Source of the DNA: Cyanobium sp. NIES-981
GTDB taxonomy: Bacteria; Cyanobacteriota; Cyanobacteriia; PCC-6307; Cyanobiaceae
Direction of reading: 5' to 3'
Assembly (NCBI RefSeq): GCF_900088535.1
Contig: NZ_LT578417.1
Span: 124,001-188,000, forward strand
DNA: 64,000 nucleotides
Part shown: piece by piece, positions 59,730 through 64,000 of the stretch
Layout of the letters: each line of letters begins with the position of its first letter
Position numbering within the stretch: position 1 is the stretch's first letter
Notes under the pieces: model-generated
The model's input: the letters and a program-made list of their open reading frames with translations, nothing else
Databases searched by the model: none
Told to the model about the DNA's origin: nothing
Translations under genes and position numbers: made by a program

Positions 59730-60758
59730 TCAGGCGGCCGTGGCCGGCCCCAGCCTGTCGCCGCGCTGCGCGCCCAGCTGCTGGATCAGGGCCTGGCCAC
59801 GGCAGGGGCGCTTCCCCTCGATCTGGGCTTCCCGCAGGATCAGGGGACAGCCAGCCGTGGCCACCACCAGACCCTCCCCGGGTTCCACCGCCAGGATCTC
59901 ACCCGCCGCGGCACCGCCGGCACTCCAGTGTCCGCACAGGGCTGCCGCCGCCGGGGACAGGCTCTCCCGCAGCCGCTCCACCAGGGGTTCGGTGGCCAGC
60001 AGCTTCAGCCGCCGACCGTTCCAGAGCGTGTGGGCAGCGGGGTAGAGCGCCATCACCCGGCGGTGGATCTCCAGGGCAGGGCTGCTCCAGTCGATGACGG
60101 CGTCGTCCTTGCGGAGCTGGCGGGCGTAGGTCATGCCGTCGCTGCTCTGGGGACGCACACCCAGACGGCGCCAGCGCTCAGCTTCAGGGCCCGGGCCAGC
60201 GGCGGCGATCCGGGGCAGGGCCTCCAGGAGCAGCTCGGCAGTGAGGGCGGCCAGCCGCCGGGCCAGGCTCTCGGCGTTCTCCAGCAGAGCGATCCGGAGC
60301 CTGCGCTCCAGCAACACGGGCCCGGTGTCCAGCCCGGCCTCCATCGCCATGATGCCCACTCCGGTTTCCGGGTCGCCGGCCAGCAGGCTCCACTGAACCG
60401 GGGCCGCACCGCGCCAGCGGGGCAGGAGCGAGCCATGGCCGTTCCAGCAGCCCAGGGGCGGCTGGGCCAGCACCTCCGGCGGCAGGATCTGCCCGAAGGC
60501 CACCACCACCGAGGCATCGGCGCCCAGCGCGGCCAGGGCCGCCTGGGTGTGGGGCTCGTGACGGATCCGTCCCGGGGTGAACACCGGCAGCCCCAGGGCC
60601 TCGGCCCTCTGCTTCACCGGCGAGGGCACGAGCTGGCCGCCGCGTCCGCGGCGCCGGTCGGGCTGGCTGACCACACCCACCAGGGTGTGACCGGCATTCA
60701 CCAGGGCCTCGAGGCTCGGCACGGCATAGGCCGGCGTACCCCAGAACAGAATCCGCAT
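59730..60758 (-). CDS. fmt: Methionyl-tRNA formyltransferase
   Basis: 342 residues. Formylates initiator methionyl-tRNA. The N-terminal Rossmann-like part begins MRILFWGTPAYAVPSLEALV, and the catalytic region contains the SLLPRWRGAAPVQW motif (about residue 112, with the preceding Asn and His in CWNGHG) and Asp in GIMAMEAGLDTGPV. ATG at 60758 is at the start of the first beta-strand. It is the third gene of a tldD-pmbA-fmt run, 28 bases after pmbA. Confidence 0.95.
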   Translation of the reverse strand: MRILFWGTPAYAVPSLEALVNAGHTLVGVVSQPDRRRGRGGQLVPSPVKQRAEALGLPVFTPGRIRHEPHTQAALAALGADASVVVAFGQILPPEVLAQPPLGCWNGHGSLLPRWRGAAPVQWSLLAGDPETGVGIMAMEAGLDTGPVLLERRLRIALLENAESLARRLAALTAELLLEALPRIAAAGPGPEAERWRRLGVRPQSSDGMTYARQLRKDDAVIDWSSPALEIHRRVMALYPAAHTLWNGRRLKLLATEPLVERLRESLSPAAAALCGHWSAGGAAAGEILAVEPGEGLVVATAGCPLILREAQIEGKRPCRGQALIQQLGAQRGDRLGPATAA

Positions 60759-60786
60759 GGAGGCAGCACGCAGGGCAGTGACTCGC

Positions 60787-62181
60787 TCAGGCTTCCCCGG
60801 TGACGGACAGGCCCTCGACCCACACATGGGGGCAGAGGCCGTCGGGAGTCACCTTGGCCTCGCCTTCGAAGCCGATGATGCCCTGCAGCACCCGGCGGAT
60901 GTCGCCGGCCACCGTGGCGGCCTCGATCGAGCGAACCTCACCGTTGCGCACCAGCCAGCCGTCGAAGGGCAGGGAGAAGGCCCCCTGGCTCGCCTTCACT
61001 CCGGCATGGAGGGCGGAAAGGGAATCGATCCACACCAGCGGCTCCTCCGTGTTGAACCGGTCCAGCCCCTGCTGGCCGCCGTCGCTGCCGGGTGTGGGGC
61101 CGATCTCAAACCAGTCGGGACCCACCGACACCTTGGCTCCCATGCCGGCGTGGCCGGTGGGCGCCACCCCGAACGCCCGGGCCGTGGCCTCGGAGTGCAG
61201 GAAATGGCGCAGCACGCCGCCGTCCACCAGGGCGAGGCGCCGTGTGGGTGTGCCCTCCCCGTCAAAGGCCGAGGCACCGACGTTGCCGGGGTGCAGTCCG
61301 TTGTCGTGGATGGAGAGGAAGGGCACGGCCAGCCGTTCCCCGAGGGAGGTGCGGCTGCTCAGGCTGACCCCATCGAGCACGGCGCGGGCATTGAACAGGC
61401 TGCTGAAGGCGCCGATCAGGTCCAGGAACGCCTCCGGACTGAACACGCAGGTGTACCGGCCTGTGGCGATGGGCGCGTAATCGAGGTGGCTGATGGTGCG
61501 CTCGGCCGCCTCGCTGATGCAGCCGTCGATGTCGAGCTCGCCGGCGCCGTAGGCCAGGCGCATGGCCCCGGCACTGCGGGGCTTGCGGCCCTCTTCCTCG
61601 GCCCGGGCGTAGAGATACAGGCTGGCGGTGGTGAGCCGCTGGTGCCGGCAGGCGCCGGCGCTGTTCAGGTAGAGGCGCTCGCTGCTGCGCTGGGCCAGGC
61701 CGTTGTAGGGAACGGTGCCGATGGCGGGGTGGCTCTCGAGCAGGGTCTGTTCGGCCTGTTGCAGCGTGCCCAGCAGTTGCAGGATCGGCTGCGGGGCGTG
61801 ACTGGGCTGCTGCAGCGGTTCCAGCGGTGCCGTGGCGAGGGGGGAGAAGGCGGGGGTGTCGTCCGGGTTGCCGAAGGCCGAGGCTGCCTGGGCTCCGGCG
61901 AGAGCCTTCTCGAGCCCGGCATCGGAGAGGTCGGAGGTGCTGGTGATCCCCACCAGGCCGTCGCCGTTCCAGACCCGCACCGTGATGGCGCTGCGCTGGG
62001 CCCCCTTCATCTGCTTCGCCTCGCCGCGGTCCACCTGCACGGAGGTGTCCGTGCTGCAGGAGGCACCCAGATCCCACTGCCGGATCCCCTGCCGCTGGGC
62101 CAGGGTTTCAAGCCGCTCGTGCAGGGCGGGGGCATCGAGACCGGCCGTGCTGCCGGGGTGGGCGGAGCTCGTGATGGTCAT
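60787..62181 (-). CDS. pmbA: Metalloprotease subunit PmbA/TldE
   Basis: 464 residues. TldE lacks the HExxH motif and acts with TldD as a heterodimeric peptidase. Family features: VQVDRGEAKQMKGAQRSAIT, TSTSDLSDAGLEKALAGAQA, and LSIHDNGLHPGNVGASAFDG, then PTGHAGMGAKVSVGPDWFEI. The ATG lies two bases after the tldD stop, so they are translationally linked. Function: breakdown or maturation of modified peptides; targets in cyanobacteria are not settled. Confidence 0.93.
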   Translation of the reverse strand: MTITSSAHPGSTAGLDAPALHERLETLAQRQGIRQWDLGASCSTDTSVQVDRGEAKQMKGAQRSAITVRVWNGDGLVGITSTSDLSDAGLEKALAGAQAASAFGNPDDTPAFSPLATAPLEPLQQPSHAPQPILQLLGTLQQAEQTLLESHPAIGTVPYNGLAQRSSERLYLNSAGACRHQRLTTASLYLYARAEEEGRKPRSAGAMRLAYGAGELDIDGCISEAAERTISHLDYAPIATGRYTCVFSPEAFLDLIGAFSSLFNARAVLDGVSLSSRTSLGERLAVPFLSIHDNGLHPGNVGASAFDGEGTPTRRLALVDGGVLRHFLHSEATARAFGVAPTGHAGMGAKVSVGPDWFEIGPTPGSDGGQQGLDRFNTEEPLVWIDSLSALHAGVKASQGAFSLPFDGWLVRNGEVRSIEAATVAGDIRRVLQGIIGFEGEAKVTPDGLCPHVWVEGLSVTGEA

Positions 62182-62183
62182 GG

Positions 62184-63614
62184 TCAGCGGCCCCCCACGG
62201 TGATGGTGTCGACCTTGATGTGGGGTTGCCCCACCGTGACGAAGATGCTGCCGCTCACCGAGCCACAGAAGCCGGCCGCCAGGTCGAGGTCGTTGGCGCA
62301 CATGGAGATCCGCGGCATCACCTCCTTGGCCTCACCGATCAGGGTGGCTCCCTTCACGGGCCTGGTGAGGCTGCCGTTCTCGATCAGATAGCCCTCCTCC
62401 ACCGCGAAATTGAACTGGCCGGTGGGTCCGACGCTGCCACCACCCATGGATTTGCAGTAGAGGCCGCGGTCCACCGAGGCGATCAGCTGCTCCGGTGTGT
62501 GGGGGCCCGGCGCGATGTAGGTGTTCCGCATGCGGCTGGCGGCCGCGAAGCTGTGGCTCTGACGACGGCCGCTGCCGGTGCGGGGGTGGCCCGTGCGCAT
62601 TTCCCCGGCCCTGTCGCTGAGGAAGCGCTTGAGCACGCCGTTCTCGATCAGGACGGTGCGCTGGGCCTCCATGCCCTCGTCGTCGATCGAGAGGGAGCCG
62701 AAGGCCCCATCGCTCAGGCCCTCGTCGATGGCCGTCACGGCGCTGTGGGCGATCGGTTCGCCGATCCTGCCGGCGAAGGGGGTGGTGCCCCGCTCCACCT
62801 GGGTGGTTTCCAGCAGGTGGCCGCAGGCCTCGTGAAAGATCACGCCGCCGAAGCGGTTGGCGAGCACCGCCGGCATTTGGCCGGCCTCCACGTAATCGGC
62901 GTAGAGCATGGTGGCGGCGCTGCCGCACACATCCTGGGCGCTGGCGTCGGCGTCCCAGTGGCGCAGATCGTCAGGGCGGCCGGAGGTGCCGTAGCGGCGG
63001 CCGAGGCCGGCGCGGTGGTCGCCATCGGCGGCCAGCACGTTCAGCCCCAGGGATTGATGCAGGCGGATGTCCCGAGCCACGGAGCCATCGCTGGCGGCCA
63101 CCAGGATTTCCTGCCAGTCACGGGCGTACTGGCTGCGGCGGGCCTGCAGGTGGCGCCCATGCTGCTGAAGCCGGGCTGTGGCCTCCAGCAGCTTGCCGCT
63201 GGCTTCGCCCATGGCCGGGCAGCGTTGCAGCCAGTCGTGCTTGGCGGCGCCGTAATCCCGCAGGCTGCTCAGGCCCTCGAACGGGCTGGGGGTGCTGGTC
63301 GCCAGTTCCAGGCCGAGCATTCCCAGGGCCTGCTCCAGAGCCCGCAGCAGCCCGGCTTCGGAGAGATCGTTGGTGCTCACGAAACCATCGCGCAGCCCGC
63401 GGAACACCCGGATGCCCGCACCCCTGCCGAAGGAGGGGCTCACGCTGGTGATGGCATCCTGCTCGGCCAGCATGCCGAGATGGTCGGTGCGCTCGAGGAA
63501 CACTTCCACCAGATCTGCGCCGGCAGCGCGGCCGGCGGCCAGGATCGTCTCCAGGCGGGGAAGCCATCCCTGATCGAGCTGCTCGGAGACGGGCGGGGCT
63601 GCGGAAAGAACCAC
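62184..63614 (-). CDS. tldD: Metalloprotease subunit TldD
   Basis: 476 residues from GTG. The zinc site HEACGH (in [17 protein letters not shown], about residue 257) is intact, with a following Cys ligand region typical of the family and [20 protein letters not shown] upstream. It partners TldE, encoded two bases downstream. Conserved pair in cyanobacteria, with a peptidase role towards modified peptides. Confidence 0.94.
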   Translation of the reverse strand: MVLSAAPPVSEQLDQGWLPRLETILAAGRAAGADLVEVFLERTDHLGMLAEQDAITSVSPSFGRGAGIRVFRGLRDGFVSTNDLSEAGLLRALEQALGMLGLELATSTPSPFEGLSSLRDYGAAKHDWLQRCPAMGEASGKLLEATARLQQHGRHLQARRSQYARDWQEILVAASDGSVARDIRLHQSLGLNVLAADGDHRAGLGRRYGTSGRPDDLRHWDADASAQDVCGSAATMLYADYVEAGQMPAVLANRFGGVIFHEACGHLLETTQVERGTTPFAGRIGEPIAHSAVTAIDEGLSDGAFGSLSIDDEGMEAQRTVLIENGVLKRFLSDRAGEMRTGHPRTGSGRRQSHSFAAASRMRNTYIAPGPHTPEQLIASVDRGLYCKSMGGGSVGPTGQFNFAVEEGYLIENGSLTRPVKGATLIGEAKEVMPRISMCANDLDLAAGFCGSVSGSIFVTVGQPHIKVDTITVGGR

Positions 63615-63653
63615 GTGGTTCAGGTCAGAGGTGGGTGGTGGAACGGTCCTAGC

Positions 63654-63684
63654 AAAAGGGCCCCGGCGACGGTGGCCGGAGCCC
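63654..63684 (-). terminator. Rho-independent terminator of acsF
   Basis: On the minus strand a 10-base stem GGGCTCCGGC / GCCGGGGCCC (one mismatch) with a seven-base loop is followed by TTTT. It lies 26 bases after the acsF stop and before tldD. Confidence 0.85.
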
Positions 63685-63709
63685 GGGAGCTCTGCGGTGC
63701 CGCTGCCGT

Positions 63710-64000
63710 TCAGCGCACGGCAGGCTGGAAGGCCTCGCTGCGGATGGGTTTCATCAGGAAGAGCTTGGCCATCTCGGCGGCGTTGCCGATCCAGTAGGGC
63801 AGCTTGCGCAGCGCCTTGAGGGGGGCCGGGGCACCGCTCTGGTCGGCCTCGCTGAGGGCGGCGTTGTTGTCCACCAGGCGCTCGAGCCGCTCCCAGAACT
63901 TGGGATTGCGCACATCCAGAACCACGGGGAACACCCGGGCGGAGGTCTCGTTGGTCTTGTCGATCACGTACTTGTCGTAGGCACGGGCATCGAGACCGAG
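63710..64000 (-). CDS. acsF: Mg-protoporphyrin IX monomethyl ester cyclase, C-terminal part
   Basis: The last 96 residues of AcsF/ChlE (aerobic cyclase), cut by the right edge. The visible sequence has [20 protein letters not shown] and [20 protein letters not shown], strongly conserved in aerobic cyclases, then the C-terminal [20 protein letters not shown]. The enzyme forms the isocyclic ring of chlorophyll with a di-iron centre; the ligand-bearing part is outside the window. A terminator follows the gene. Confidence 0.93.
   Translation of the reverse strand, partial: LGLDARAYDKYVIDKTNETSARVFPVVLDVRNPKFWERLERLVDNNAALSEADQSGAPAPLKALRKLPYWIGNAAEMAKLFLMKPIRSEAFQPAVR

Overview
The window is a gene-dense, very GC-rich stretch of a cyanobacterial chromosome, most likely a picocyanobacterium of the Synechococcus/Cyanobium group. 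The evidence is the low-CO2-inducible NDH-1MS operon (ndhF3-ndhD3-cupA-cupS), a high-light-inducible protein, the chlorophyll cyclase acsF (cut by the right edge), a CPP1-like protein, a VTE6-like DUF92 protein, and several small families typical of this lineage (DUF1651-like, DUF2808, DUF3531, DUF4278, DUF6464, DUF6737-like). No rRNA, tRNA, CRISPR array, IS element or phage module was seen. High GC gives long antisense open frames throughout; these were ignored.

Layout. 1-5.2 kb: ion transport (Na+/Ca2+ antiporter end, SLC13 permease with RCK_C domains, KtrA, KtrB, DedA), with a C14 homopolymer between the divergent ktrB and dedA starts. 5.4-10.7 kb: the complete high-affinity CO2-uptake operon. 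10.7-16 kb: small and hypothetical genes, a FAD oxidoreductase broken by one missing G, a short SepF-like protein, a lipase, an hli gene with promoter and terminator, and a UmuD homologue under a LexA box whose catalytic Ser and Lys are both replaced. 16-18.4 kb: HxlR regulator divergent from FMN reductase, pirin and a membrane protein. 18.4-26.2 kb: GST/DUF2808, an unusual P-II protein close to an ammonium transporter, glutathione reductase and ferritin. 26.5-32.3 kb: glutamine amidotransferase, Tat-exported phosphoesterase, an EnvZ/OmpR-like pair, cysteine synthase. 32.3-34.2 kb: a Coq4 homologue and a decayed SulP-type anion transporter. 34.3-41 kb: CPP1-like, Hsp33, an ABC ATPase, RsmE, DUF92, a sigma factor, an SGNH hydrolase. 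40.8-45.3 kb: tRNA 2-selenouridine synthase convergent with a three-gene phosphonate/selenate-type ABC transporter. 45.3-64 kb: housekeeping genes (aminotransferase, family-4 uracil-DNA glycosylase, ispG, ctpA, mfd, TerC, DEAD-box helicase, fmt, pmbA, tldD, acsF) mixed with small hypotheticals.

Genes that appear to work together: ndhF3-ndhD3-cupA-cupS (CO2 hydration coupled to cyclic electron flow); amt with the P-II paralogue (ammonium uptake control); mnmH with the ABC transporter (possible selenium supply and use); HxlR/FMN reductase/pirin (a redox-responsive module); SLC13/KtrA/KtrB (ion homeostasis). The observations most worth a second look are the catalytically dead SOS-box UmuD, the P-II protein lacking the cyanobacterial Ser49/Tyr51, the selenium-linked cluster with a fused permease, and the two broken genes (FAD oxidoreductase and SulP).
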